A stretch of 46,007 nt of DNA from JBKGYG01 sp046546235 (lineage in GTDB: Bacteria > Bacillota > Clostridia > Lachnospirales > DSM-24629): contig JBKGYG010000004.1 of NCBI GenBank assembly GCA_046546235.1, forward strand, positions 1-46,007, read 5' to 3'. Of this stretch, positions 1 through 8,266 are shown piece after piece. The notes under the pieces were generated by a model. It saw nothing but the letters and a program-made list of their open reading frames with translations. It was not told the origin of the DNA and ran no database searches. Position numbers and translations under genes: made by a program. How positions within the stretch are numbered: position 1 is the first letter of the stretch; every line of letters starts with the position of its first letter.

Positions 1-2468
1 TGGAGGCAGGTCTTTTACATGTTGCGGATCATCATATCTCTCCTGGGAAAAAACAATGGACTTGGGGAAATAGTGACTTTGGTAAAGCTTGGGATCGTAA
101 TCTTACAGATGAAGATGGACCTTATATCGAATTAATGACCGGTGTATTTACAGATAATCAACCAGATTTTACTTGGTTAAAACCTTATGAAGAGAAAAAA
201 TTTACACAATATTTTATGCCTTATAAAGGTGTAGGCAAAGTAAAAAATGCTACCCGTAATGCCATGGTCAATTTAAATGTTGAAGACGGTATGATGAAAA
301 TAAAAGTTTATTCCACATCTACTTTTGAAGATGCATTGATCCTAGTGAAGAAGGATGAAGAAGTCTTGTTTGAGAAGAGAATAACACTTACACCTGAACA
401 ATGCTATGAAGTAGCTATGGAAACAGAATTATCAACAGAAGTTGGATGCAAGATTCTAGTTTTTGATCAGCAAGGAATGCTATTAGTAGATTACTTAGCG
501 GTTGAAAAAGAACTAAAGCCTACACCTAATCCTGCTGAACCTTTATTAAAACCTAATGAGCTTAAGTCTCTTGAAGAACTTTATCTTGCTGCAATGCACT
601 TAGAACAGTATAGACATGCAACTTATAATCCTGAGAGTTATTATTTAGAAGGTTTAAAACGAGATTCTACAGATATCCGATTAAATAATGGATACGGATT
701 ATTGTTATATAAAAAAGGAGAGTTTAAAGAAAGCATAAAGCACTTTAATATTGCAATCAAAAAACAAACTTGGAAAAACCCGAACCCCTATCATGGAGAA
801 TCTTATTTTAATTTAGGGCTAGCGAAAATTGCAATTCATCAAGAAGATGAGGCTTATGATGCCTTTTATAAGGCTACTTGGTCTTATGAGACTCAAAGTG
901 CAGGCTTCTTTTGGTTAGCTTGTCTGAGTACGCGTAAGGGGAACTTAGATGCTGCCCTTGATTTTGTTGATAAATCCTTAATCACCAATTGGCATCATAT
1001 GAAAGCTAGAGCATTAAAAGCAGCAATTATTCGAATACAAAAAAAGCAAGATAAAGAATGGATTAAACAAAGTATTGAAATTGATCCTCTAAGTCATGGG
1101 TGCTTATATGAGCAAGGAAAGGTTAATGGAGACTTTACAACTTTCGAAAAGATTATGTCAGCTTCCCTTAATAATTATCTAGAACTTGCATTAGATTATA
1201 TAAAATGGGGGTTGTATGAAGATGCTTTGGATATTTTAAATGCATGTAGCATAGAAAGTCCATTAATCCATTATTATAAATCATATATATACCTATTAAA
1301 CAACAATGAGGAAACTGCTTTAAAAGAATGTGAGACTGCAGAATCAATAAATCCTGATTATTGCTTTCCTAATAAAACTGAGGAAATTATTATATTACGT
1401 GCGATGATTAATTTAAATAAGAAAGCTTCCTATGCCCATTATTATCTAGGGAATCTTTTATATGACAAAAAAGAAGTTGAAAAAGCCGTTAAGCACTGGG
1501 AGGCATCCAACAGGATGAATCAAGAATTTGCAATGACTTATCGAAACTTGAGTATAGCTTATTTTAATAAAGAAAACAACCCTTTAGAAGCACTAGAAAT
1601 GATGAAGAAAGCATTTGAACTAGAACAAAATAATTCTAGATTTTTGCTTGAGTATAACCAATTACTGGGTAAAGTAGCTACTTCAAATGAAGTAAGACTA
1701 AGTCTATTAGAAGAACATATTGATTTGGTAAAAGAAAGAGATGTGCTCTATCTTGATTATATTACAGTATTAAATAATGTAGGGCGGTATGAAAAGGCTT
1801 TAAAGTGTATTGAGAATCATGTATTTCATCCTTGGGAAGGAGGCGAAGGAAAAGTTAGTGAACAGTACAAATACACCTTAACTGAAATGGCTATCCAACA
1901 CATCATGAAGAATCAATGCAATAAGGCAATTGAATTACTTATAAAAACACTCAGCTATCCATCAAACCTTGGAGAAGGCAAACTTCCTAATGTACAAGAC
2001 AATATAGCTCATTATTACCTTGGGGTAGCCTACAGAAAATTAGGAAATGACGAAGAAGCTACTAAATACTTCAAAAAAGCATCCATTGGATTGGAAGAAC
2101 CAAGTAGTGTATTGTATTATAATGATCAACCTTCAGATACAATCTTTTATCAAGGATTAGCTCATGAAGCACTAGACAATTTACCGGCTGCTAAAAAAGC
2201 ATACCATCAATTGCTATCTTATGGTGAGAAGCACTTATTTGATGATGTTGAATATGATTATTTTGCTGTTTCCTTACCAGAAATTGAGGTTTTTCAAGAA
2301 GATATACAAAAACGAAATACCTACTATAATAATTATTTGATAGCATTAGGGAAATTAGGATTAGAAGATATAAAAGGAGCAAAAAAGATTATAGAAGATA
2401 TTATAAAGGATAATCCAGCTTATCAGGGGGGGTTGAGACATTTAGAGTTTATAAATAGAGGAAAATAG
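1..2468 (+). CDS. DUF5107/TPR-repeat protein, 5'-truncated by the window edge
   Basis: The reading frame is open from base 3, before the first Met at 135, and the upstream codons read as typical DUF5107 sequence (PGKKQWTWGNSDFGKAWDRN, then ELMTGVFTDNQPDFTWL). The gene therefore begins outside the window and 135 is not its true start. About 821 residues are visible: the end of the DUF5107 beta-rich domain, a short Ig-like stretch, then many degenerate tetratricopeptide repeats (for example NPYHGESYFNLGLAKIAIHQ and AHYYLGNLLYDKKEVEKAVK). No signal peptide can be judged because the N-terminus is missing. DUF5107 proteins in clostridia often sit beside AraC regulators and sugar genes, and some family members resemble glycan-binding or glycosidase-like folds, but no reaction is established. 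It lies 155 bp upstream of a sugar-type dehydrogenase, which supports a role in carbohydrate use. Confidence 0.85.
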   Translation, partial: EAGLLHVADHHISPGKKQWTWGNSDFGKAWDRNLTDEDGPYIELMTGVFTDNQPDFTWLKPYEEKKFTQYFMPYKGVGKVKNATRNAMVNLNVEDGMMKIKVYSTSTFEDALILVKKDEEVLFEKRITLTPEQCYEVAMETELSTEVGCKILVFDQQGMLLVDYLAVEKELKPTPNPAEPLLKPNELKSLEELYLAAMHLEQYRHATYNPESYYLEGLKRDSTDIRLNNGYGLLLYKKGEFKESIKHFNIAIKKQTWKNPNPYHGESYFNLGLAKIAIHQEDEAYDAFYKATWSYETQSAGFFWLACLSTRKGNLDAALDFVDKSLITNWHHMKARALKAAIIRIQKKQDKEWIKQSIEIDPLSHGCLYEQGKVNGDFTTFEKIMSASLNNYLELALDYIKWGLYEDALDILNACSIESPLIHYYKSYIYLLNNNEETALKECETAESINPDYCFPNKTEEIIILRAMINLNKKASYAHYYLGNLLYDKKEVEKAVKHWEASNRMNQEFAMTYRNLSIAYFNKENNPLEALEMMKKAFELEQNNSRFLLEYNQLLGKVATSNEVRLSLLEEHIDLVKERDVLYLDYITVLNNVGRYEKALKCIENHVFHPWEGGEGKVSEQYKYTLTEMAIQHIMKNQCNKAIELLIKTLSYPSNLGEGKLPNVQDNIAHYYLGVAYRKLGNDEEATKYFKKASIGLEEPSSVLYYNDQPSDTIFYQGLAHEALDNLPAAKKAYHQLLSYGEKHLFDDVEYDYFAVSLPEIEVFQEDIQKRNTYYNNYLIALGKLGLEDIKGAKKIIEDIIKDNPAYQGGLRHLEFINRGK

Positions 2469-2623
2469 TAACATAGAATAATCCATCTTTTTTCAATATA
2501 CTCTATTTTATGGTTGCAATGGGTATGCTAATATTTTAAATAGAGCCCTCATAGAATCAAATTTCTTGAACATATTAGGCATGTAACAAGAATAATTTAG
2601 ACTAAATAATAAGGAGGATAACT

Positions 2624-3682
2624 ATGAATAAAAAAATTCCTAAAAAAATGTTAGGTATGAAGTTACCAGGAGGCGCAGTTGTTGAATCTGGAATATATGA
2701 TGTTCCTACCCCAGGCCCTGGGCAAGTTTTGTTAAAAATGAAAGCAGCTAGTTTGTGCGGTAGTGATTTAAAGTATATATATTATGAACATACAGATAAA
2801 ACAGGAGCAGCAAGATATGATGATGTAATCGCTGGTCACGAACCTAGTGGTCAAGTGGTTCAAGTTGGAGAAGGAGTACTAGATTTTAAAGAAGGGGATC
2901 GAGTTGTTGTTTATCATATTCAAGGTTGTGGATATTGCGATGAGTGTAGAAAAGGATTTTTCATCAACTGTCAATCGCCTGAGAGAAGAGCCTATGGTTG
3001 GCAAAGAGATGGTGCATTAGCAGAGTATATGGTAGCAGATACAAACACCTGTATACGTCTTCCGAAATTTTTAACTTGTGAAGATGGTGCGATGATAGCA
3101 TGCGGTTTCGGAACAGCCTACCAAGGACTTTTGAGAGCAAATGTTTCTGGTAATGATCGAGTTGTAGTAATGGGTTTAGGTCCTGTTGGGCAGGCAACAG
3201 TTATCTTGGCAAAAGCATTAGGTGCAGAAACAATAGGTGTTGATATCTCTGAAGAACGAATGGAAATGGGTAAAAAAATTGGTGCAGATAAAGTTTTTCT
3301 TGGTGATGACGATATTGTTCAGAAAATTTTAGATAGCACTAATGGAAAAGGTGGAGAAGTTGCTATTGACTGTTCAGGAAGTAGCATTGGCCGTCATCGT
3401 TGCTTAGAAGTAGCAAAAATGTGGGGAAATGTAGTTTTTCTTGGAGAACAAGGTACGGTAACTTTTGAACCAAGTCCTTTATTATTACACAAGAACTTAA
3501 CCCTACATGGTTCTTGGGTAACATCAATGGATAATATGGCTAAATTAGTTGAGTTATTAGATAGGAAAAAAATACATCCAAGCATGATTGTAACACATCG
3601 TTTTCCTCTAAAAGATACACCAGAAGCATTTAAAACATTTGCCACTGGTAAAACAGGTAAAGTAGTTGTGACAATGGAATAA
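2624..3682 (+). CDS. Zinc-dependent medium-chain alcohol/polyol dehydrogenase
   Basis: The 352-residue product belongs to the MDR superfamily of cytosolic NAD(P)-dependent alcohol or polyol dehydrogenases. The catalytic zinc site is visible as LCGSD near residue 45 and GHEPSG near residue 75. The structural zinc loop is the four-cysteine motif GCGYCDECRKGFFINC near 105-120. The Rossmann fold is marked by VVVMGLGPVGQATVILAKALGA near 185-205, followed by GVDISEER, whose Asp suggests NAD preference. The start has a strong AAGGAGG site 8 bases upstream. Similar enzymes include L-threonine, sorbitol, galactitol-1-phosphate and scyllo-inositol dehydrogenases, and the sequence alone does not choose among them. 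The M24-like gene follows after 68 bp, so the two are probably co-transcribed, and the sugar context favours a polyol or sugar-acid substrate. Confidence 0.88.
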   Translation: MNKKIPKKMLGMKLPGGAVVESGIYDVPTPGPGQVLLKMKAASLCGSDLKYIYYEHTDKTGAARYDDVIAGHEPSGQVVQVGEGVLDFKEGDRVVVYHIQGCGYCDECRKGFFINCQSPERRAYGWQRDGALAEYMVADTNTCIRLPKFLTCEDGAMIACGFGTAYQGLLRANVSGNDRVVVMGLGPVGQATVILAKALGAETIGVDISEERMEMGKKIGADKVFLGDDDIVQKILDSTNGKGGEVAIDCSGSSIGRHRCLEVAKMWGNVVFLGEQGTVTFEPSPLLLHKNLTLHGSWVTSMDNMAKLVELLDRKKIHPSMIVTHRFPLKDTPEAFKTFATGKTGKVVVTME

Positions 3683-3750
3683 TAAAAGTATAAGTAGTTT
3701 TAAGTAAAATAGATTGATGAAAAGGGATAACTTGAAAGAAGTGATGAATA

Positions 3751-4827
3751 ATGAAAGCTATTAATAAAATTAGGAATTGGTTAAAGGAGAATAATTTTGA
3801 TGGAGTAATTCTAAATAGAAGAGATAATTTCTCCTGGATAACTGGAGGAAAAAGAAATTATGTACTCATGAGCTCAGAGTTCGGTATTGGATTCATTGTA
3901 GTCAAAAAGGATTGTATAGATTTATTGGCTGATAATATTGATGCTTCTAGATTACACGATGAAGAGATTCCTTATAAGGTAAATGTTATATCTTATCCGT
4001 GGTATGAATCAAGAAGTCGATTTATAACGAACTATATTGGTGACAAAGTTTTTGCATCTGATATAGAAATGCCAGGAACCATATGTAAGCATAATGAACT
4101 GGTTAATCTAAGAATGCTTTTAACAGAAGAAGAAGTAAGTACATATAGAAAGCTAGGGACAGATTGTGCTGACATAGTAGAAGAGGTTTGTTTTGATGCA
4201 CAGAGACAACAAAAAGAAAATGACATTGCAACTAGGCTTAAAAAGCTAAGTATAGAAAGAGGAATTAATGCAGATTGCATCCTTGTTGGAGGAGATGAAC
4301 GGATTGATCAATACAGACATCCTATGCCTACCAATCAGTCTTTTTCAAAAAAATTAATGGTTGTCCTTGGGGCAGAAAGGGATGGATTATATACTAGCAT
4401 CACTAGAATGGTTCATTTTGGACCCCTATCTAAAGAACTAATCGACAAATATAATAAAGTACAGTTGATTTTTGCTACTATGCAAATGATGATGAAACAT
4501 AATCTGAAATATAGTGATTATTTCAAAAGTATTCAAGAAATTTATGCAGATGTTGGTTATGATGAAGAGTGGAAAAAACATCATCAAGGTGGACCAACAG
4601 GGTATGCATGTCGTGAACAAATTATTAATCCTGATAGTTTAGGAACTATAAAAAACAATCAAGCATATGCATGGAATCCAACTATTACAGGAGTAAAGTG
4701 TGAAGAGACAAGTATATTGCATAACAACCAACCTGAAATACTTACTAACACCAAGAGGTGGCCAAGAACTTTAATAAATACAGGATACGGTAAGTGCTTT
4801 GTATCGGATATCTTATTAAAATCATAA
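3751..4827 (+). CDS. M24-family (creatinase/Xaa-Pro peptidase-like) protein, probable pseudo-peptidase
   Basis: The 358-residue protein has the two-part M24 layout: a creatinase-type N-terminal domain (about 1-125, with VILNRRDNFSWITGG) and a pita-bread C-terminal domain (about 130-355). M24 peptidases normally bind two metals through Asp, Asp, His, Glu, Glu. By motif alignment the first Asp is Val205 (VVLGAERDG), the second is Ser216 (YTSITR) and the first Glu is Asn309 (AWNPTI). The His of HHQGGPTGY (277-278) and Glu318 in GVKCEE remain. Aminopeptidase activity is therefore unlikely. A non-metal creatinase-like hydrolase or a binding role fits better, and that is inference. The ribosome site (AAGAAGTGAT) is modest. 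The gene lies 68 bp behind the dehydrogenase and converges on the aldolase operon. Confidence 0.8.
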   Translation: MKAINKIRNWLKENNFDGVILNRRDNFSWITGGKRNYVLMSSEFGIGFIVVKKDCIDLLADNIDASRLHDEEIPYKVNVISYPWYESRSRFITNYIGDKVFASDIEMPGTICKHNELVNLRMLLTEEEVSTYRKLGTDCADIVEEVCFDAQRQQKENDIATRLKKLSIERGINADCILVGGDERIDQYRHPMPTNQSFSKKLMVVLGAERDGLYTSITRMVHFGPLSKELIDKYNKVQLIFATMQMMMKHNLKYSDYFKSIQEIYADVGYDEEWKKHHQGGPTGYACREQIINPDSLGTIKNNQAYAWNPTITGVKCEETSILHNNQPEILTNTKRWPRTLINTGYGKCFVSDILLKS

Positions 4828-4945
4828 TCAGTTTCAATAATACTATAGTTATTTCGTATATAATTTGATTTTACTTTGGTATATGCTAAAATCTAAATAA
4901 GAGTATCCTGTTCACCCCTAAAAGGAGAATTAGTTTAAGAAAATA

Positions 4946-4986
4946 AAATGCCTCCTATCATTTGCAAATAATGATAGGAGGCATTT
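4946..4986 (-). terminator. Rho-independent terminator of the pfkB-aldolase operon
   Basis: A perfect 17-bp inverted repeat (arms 4946-4962 and 4970-4986, 7-base loop) lies between the convergent genes. Read on the minus strand the stem is followed by TTTATTTTC, so it serves the aldolase operon best. On the plus strand the U-tract is poor, so termination for the M24 gene would be weaker. Confidence 0.85.
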
Positions 4987-5010
4987 GAATACTTTAAAAT
5001 AAATTTAGGA

Positions 5011-5856
5011 TTAGGCTTTATTAACACATCCAAATATATTCATTTTCTCAATTGTAGCATCTTTAACTGCCTTCACCATATTTCCCATCAAGTCAGTCAT
5101 TCCAGAACCTTCCTTGTAACTGTTAGCGGCAGCCTTTGCTGCAGCACAGTTTAAATCGGTGAATACATTAATCTTACTGATACCATTATTAATACAATTT
5201 TTGAAATCTTCATCTGATAAACCTGAACCACCGTGTAGAACTAATGGAGTATCTATAGTGGATGATATTTCCTTTAATATTCCAATATCAAGCTTTGGTT
5301 TACTTTTGTATGCTCCGTGAGCTGTACCAATGGCAACTGCTAGAGCATCTACATCTGTAAGCTCGACAAATTTCTTTGCCTGAGAAGGTTCAGTATAAAT
5401 ACTATTATGTCCGTCGGCTTCCACTGCATCAGAGCTGTTTGAGCCTACATGTCCTAGTTCAGCTTCTATGGAAGCTCCAAAGGCCTTGGCTATTTTTTTC
5501 ATATTCCTGCACTTCTCAACGTTTTCGTTGAAACTACTAGTAGAACAATCATACATAATTGAACTAAAACCAAGTGATAGAGCCTTTACAGTCACCTCTG
5601 GTGTCATTCCATGATCAAAATGTAAAACAACAGGTACACTAGCTTTTTTAGCCATTGGAACTAGAAAGTTAGCTAAATCATCTAAGTCAGCATAGGGTAG
5701 TAAAACTTCAGCTGGTCCGATAATAACAGGGGATTTTGTCTCTTCAGCTGCTTCAATAACGCCTTTGGCCATTTCAAGATTAATTGTATTAAAGAGGCCT
5801 ACGCCATATTTGTTCTTTTGTGCATCTTTTAAAACTTCATTTAATGTTACAAGCAT
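5011..5856 (-). CDS. Class II fructose/tagatose-bisphosphate aldolase family protein
   Basis: This 281-residue cytosolic zinc aldolase of the FbaA/GatY/KbaY family would cleave a ketose bisphosphate to dihydroxyacetone phosphate plus an aldehyde. The catalytic Asp81 and first zinc His82 are in VVLHFDHG. EAELGHVG, the zinc histidine of AIGTAHGAYKSKPK and the LVLHGGSGL phosphate loop follow in family order. I chose the ATG at 5856: AGGAG lies 8 bases upstream and the protein then begins MLVTLNEVLKDAQ, as in relatives. A GTG three codons earlier overlaps the ribosome site. The gene follows the PfkB kinase after 16 bp, which suggests kinase-then-aldolase flux. Fructose-, tagatose- or other ketose-1,6-bisphosphate specificity is not readable from the sequence. 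Confidence 0.9.
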   Translation of the reverse strand: MLVTLNEVLKDAQKNKYGVGLFNTINLEMAKGVIEAAEETKSPVIIGPAEVLLPYADLDDLANFLVPMAKKASVPVVLHFDHGMTPEVTVKALSLGFSSIMYDCSTSSFNENVEKCRNMKKIAKAFGASIEAELGHVGSNSSDAVEADGHNSIYTEPSQAKKFVELTDVDALAVAIGTAHGAYKSKPKLDIGILKEISSTIDTPLVLHGGSGLSDEDFKNCINNGISKINVFTDLNCAAAKAAANSYKEGSGMTDLMGNMVKAVKDATIEKMNIFGCVNKA

Positions 5857-5872
5857 AAATAACACTCCTATC

Positions 5873-6874
5873 TTATCTCATTTTTTTGTAGAATTCTAAT
5901 ACTTCTTTGTAGTTACGCATTCCTTCTGTTGCACCGAGTTCTGATAAAGAACAAGCAGCACAACCTATACCAAGTTCTATAGCTTTATTTAGGGGAGTAT
6001 CTGAATAAGCACCATAAAGAACCCCAGAACAAAAAGCATCACCTGCTCCGGTAGTACCTTTTATATATCCATCGGGAAGGCTTAAACTTTTCATTTTCAC
6101 AATTTCACCACTGGTACAATCTAGCCCGTATCCACCTTCTGGAGCATGTATAACAACCCATGTAGAAACACCCATATCTTTTAAGGCGGTTAGAGCCACA
6201 TCTATGTTTTTTTCTATAATTCCTTTGTCATCTCGTAAAGAAATGCCAGTAGTACGTTCTGCCTCAACTTCATTTATAATGCAATAATCAGTAAACTTTA
6301 ATGCAGGTGGCACTATATCCTTGAATCGGTCTTCCGAGTCACTTACAACGTCTATAGAGGTTTTTATGCCTTTATTTTGAGCAGAAGCCAAAAGACTTGC
6401 CATTTTAGTGCCGAATTTTTCATCTGGTTTGTCAAGCGCATCCAGTAGTAGGATATACCCTATATGAAGTATATCAACATCTAAGTTATCAAAGTCTATA
6501 TGTTTTTCAGAAAACTTAGCATTAGATCCTCTAAAATGGAAGAAAGTTCTATGTTTAGAACTCATATCATTCATTACTGTAGTAAAGGAGGTTATACCTT
6601 CGTGTACAATCTCCGATAGCTTTATGTTCTTATGTTTTGACAAGCTTTCCTCTATATATTTTCCATTAGCATCGGTACCAATAGTACCTAAAGCTGTTAA
6701 AGGTAAATCACTATCTAACTTAGCCAAATCCATGATAACATTGCAAACCGCTCCTCCTATTGAGCTTGTAATATTATCTTCAATTGTTGCAAGGTCTCCA
6801 ATTTTGGGGAAATGGTCTATAGGATAAATTGTATCTACAATCATATTTCCAGCAACAGCAATTCCTTTTTTCAT
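5873..6874 (-). CDS. PfkB-family carbohydrate kinase
   Basis: The 333-residue ribokinase/PfkB-fold kinase transfers ATP phosphate to a sugar or sugar phosphate. The N-terminal substrate and hinge motif is SSIGGAVCNVIMDLAKL near residue 37. The C-terminal signature GTTGAGDAFCSG forms the anion hole, with Asp279 as catalytic base. The internal stretch FTDYCIINEVEAERTTG matches the conserved NExE region. The start is an ATG with AAGGAAG 8 bases upstream. It is the first gene of a two-gene operon with the class II aldolase, so phosphorylation of a ketose-1- or 6-phosphate to a bisphosphate is the natural inference. Fructose-1-phosphate, tagatose-6-phosphate and deoxy-sugar kinases share this architecture. 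A promoter with a poor -35 lying in a near-palindrome sits about 75-110 bp upstream. Confidence 0.88.
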   Translation of the reverse strand: MKKGIAVAGNMIVDTIYPIDHFPKIGDLATIEDNITSSIGGAVCNVIMDLAKLDSDLPLTALGTIGTDANGKYIEESLSKHKNIKLSEIVHEGITSFTTVMNDMSSKHRTFFHFRGSNAKFSEKHIDFDNLDVDILHIGYILLLDALDKPDEKFGTKMASLLASAQNKGIKTSIDVVSDSEDRFKDIVPPALKFTDYCIINEVEAERTTGISLRDDKGIIEKNIDVALTALKDMGVSTWVVIHAPEGGYGLDCTSGEIVKMKSLSLPDGYIKGTTGAGDAFCSGVLYGAYSDTPLNKAIELGIGCAACSLSELGATEGMRNYKEVLEFYKKMR

Positions 6875-6949
6875 AAATATCTTCCTTATCTTTATTTTTT
6901 TAAAATATTTCCAAAAACTATTTCTCTAGATTGTAGGGGAACATTATTA

Positions 6950-6982
6950 ATTATAATTTCCGATTAAAGATGTGCACGTCTT
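6950..6982 (-). promoter_or_regulatory. pfkB promoter with near-palindromic operator over the -35
   Basis: On the minus strand TATAAT lies at 6955-6950, about 75 bp before the pfkB start. Seventeen bases upstream the -35 position (6973-6978) reads CGTGCA, a poor hexamer. It is embedded in AAGATGTGCACGTCTT (6967-6982), a 16-bp palindrome with one mismatched pair. This layout suits activator or repressor control; the neighbouring AraC protein is a candidate, and that is inference. Confidence 0.5.
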
Positions 6983-7091
6983 ATACGGTTTTTAACTTAT
7001 TCTAGTATACACTAAACATTCTAGCATCCTTTGGTAATGAGGTATAGTATATGTTTGCTATATTTACAAGATAAGTTTGTGTTGTTTTTAC

Positions 7092-7120
7092 ATGACAACC
7101 TAAAAGTGTTAGATTATAAT
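7092..7120 (+). promoter_or_regulatory. Sigma-A promoter for the araC gene
   Basis: ATGACA (7092-7097), a 17-base spacer and a perfect TATAAT (7115-7120) match consensus at 11 of 12 bases. The predicted leader to the araC start is about 115 bases. Confidence 0.65.
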
Positions 7121-7241
7121 TAAATATAGTATTCCAATAATATGTAGGTTTTATAAATAATAAAGCCATTGCTTAAATAAGTCTAATGTAAGATATATTT
7201 GCTAATTAGTTTAATATTAAACACAGAGGGTGAAATAGATT

Positions 7242-8168
7242 ATGAATTATGAACATGAATCTATTAAATACATCGAAGGAACATCTTTAAGATTTTTCTT
7301 TATTAGTTTGAAACATAGGTTATATCATTGGCATAATGATATTGAAATCCTTTTAGTAGTTGATGGATCAGTGATATTAAAGACATGGAATAAAAAATAT
7401 AGACTATCAAAAAATGATATTTTTATTTTGAATTCTAATGAAGTACATAGCCTTTTTAGAACAAATGAAGACAACATAATATTGGTTATTCAGTTTAATC
7501 CAAAATTCTGCAACACATATTTTCCTCAGCTTCAAAGGATATACTTCAAAAACCAACATATTAAGAAGGATAGAATATTATGTTGGTCCGAACTTAGAAA
7601 GTATATGGTGAAAATAGTTAAAGAATCTCATAGAAAAGAAAAATGTTATAAATTAAAGTTGATGAGTACACTTAATCTTATGATCTGTAACTTGATTGAA
7701 AAATTAGATTATGAAGAAAAAGACGAGAATGAACTGTCTACACAACAAAAGAATATTGAAAGATTGAACAATATTATCTTGTATATTAAAGAAAACTATA
7801 TGAAAAAAATTTATCTAAAGGACATTGCAGAGGAAGTAAATTTAGATATGTACTATCTGTCTCATTTTATAAAAGAACATCTTGGGATTTCCTTTCAGGA
7901 ATATTTGAATAAAGTACGATTAGAAAAAGCAGTCGAGTTATTAATGACAACAGATTTGAATAATTTAGATATCTGTCTAGAAAGTGGATTTTCTGATTAC
8001 AGATATTTAAATAAGATGTTTTTAAAGGAATTTGGATGCACACCATCAGAATATAAAGAGAAAAATAAAAAGCCAGAGAGAGGATTACTTGACTTTCAAG
8101 ATGAGTCACAGATCGAAGTGATTCATCAAGATAATGTTGTGGAAATGCTGTTAAAAACATTAGAATAG
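7242..8168 (+). CDS. AraC-family transcriptional regulator with N-terminal cupin
   Basis: This 308-residue regulator has an N-terminal cupin-like sensing domain (about 15-110; HWHNDIEILLVVDGSVIL and NSNEVHSLFR are the usual HxxxxEi and H landmarks). The C-terminal double helix-turn-helix spans about 170-275 (LKDIAEEVNLDMYYLSHFIKEHLG, then LESGFSDYRYLNKMFLKEFGCTPSEY). The layout matches sugar-responsive regulators of the RhaS/MelR type. It is transcribed away from the pfkB-aldolase operon and toward the GTPase-nuclease and gal genes, with only 98 bp to the next gene, so read-through into the gal operon is possible. Likely targets are the two flanking operons. The ligand is unknown, with galactose or a derivative a reasonable guess from position. 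Confidence 0.88.
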   Translation: MNYEHESIKYIEGTSLRFFFISLKHRLYHWHNDIEILLVVDGSVILKTWNKKYRLSKNDIFILNSNEVHSLFRTNEDNIILVIQFNPKFCNTYFPQLQRIYFKNQHIKKDRILCWSELRKYMVKIVKESHRKEKCYKLKLMSTLNLMICNLIEKLDYEEKDENELSTQQKNIERLNNIILYIKENYMKKIYLKDIAEEVNLDMYYLSHFIKEHLGISFQEYLNKVRLEKAVELLMTTDLNNLDICLESGFSDYRYLNKMFLKEFGCTPSEYKEKNKKPERGLLDFQDESQIEVIHQDNVVEMLLKTLE

Positions 8169-8266
8169 GTTTTGTTCGAAGGATAGCCTTGCATTCTGGA
8201 ACTTTATATTTTATGATTATTTATGATGATTGTTTTATAGAATACAAATGACACAGGAGATGACTA

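Larger units (their letters stand above)
6875..7241. other. Divergent regulatory gap between pfkB and araC
   Basis: This 367-bp AT-rich gap separates divergent genes. It holds a minus-strand -10 (6950-6955), a 16-bp near-palindrome (6967-6982) and a plus-strand sigma-A promoter (7092-7120). I see no coding potential or RNA gene in the remainder. Confidence 0.6.

Noticed and set aside
2964..3197. Antisense frames over the dehydrogenase and similar opposite-strand frames elsewhere
   Set aside because: They lie within well-supported genes, lack ribosome sites and do not resemble proteins I know.
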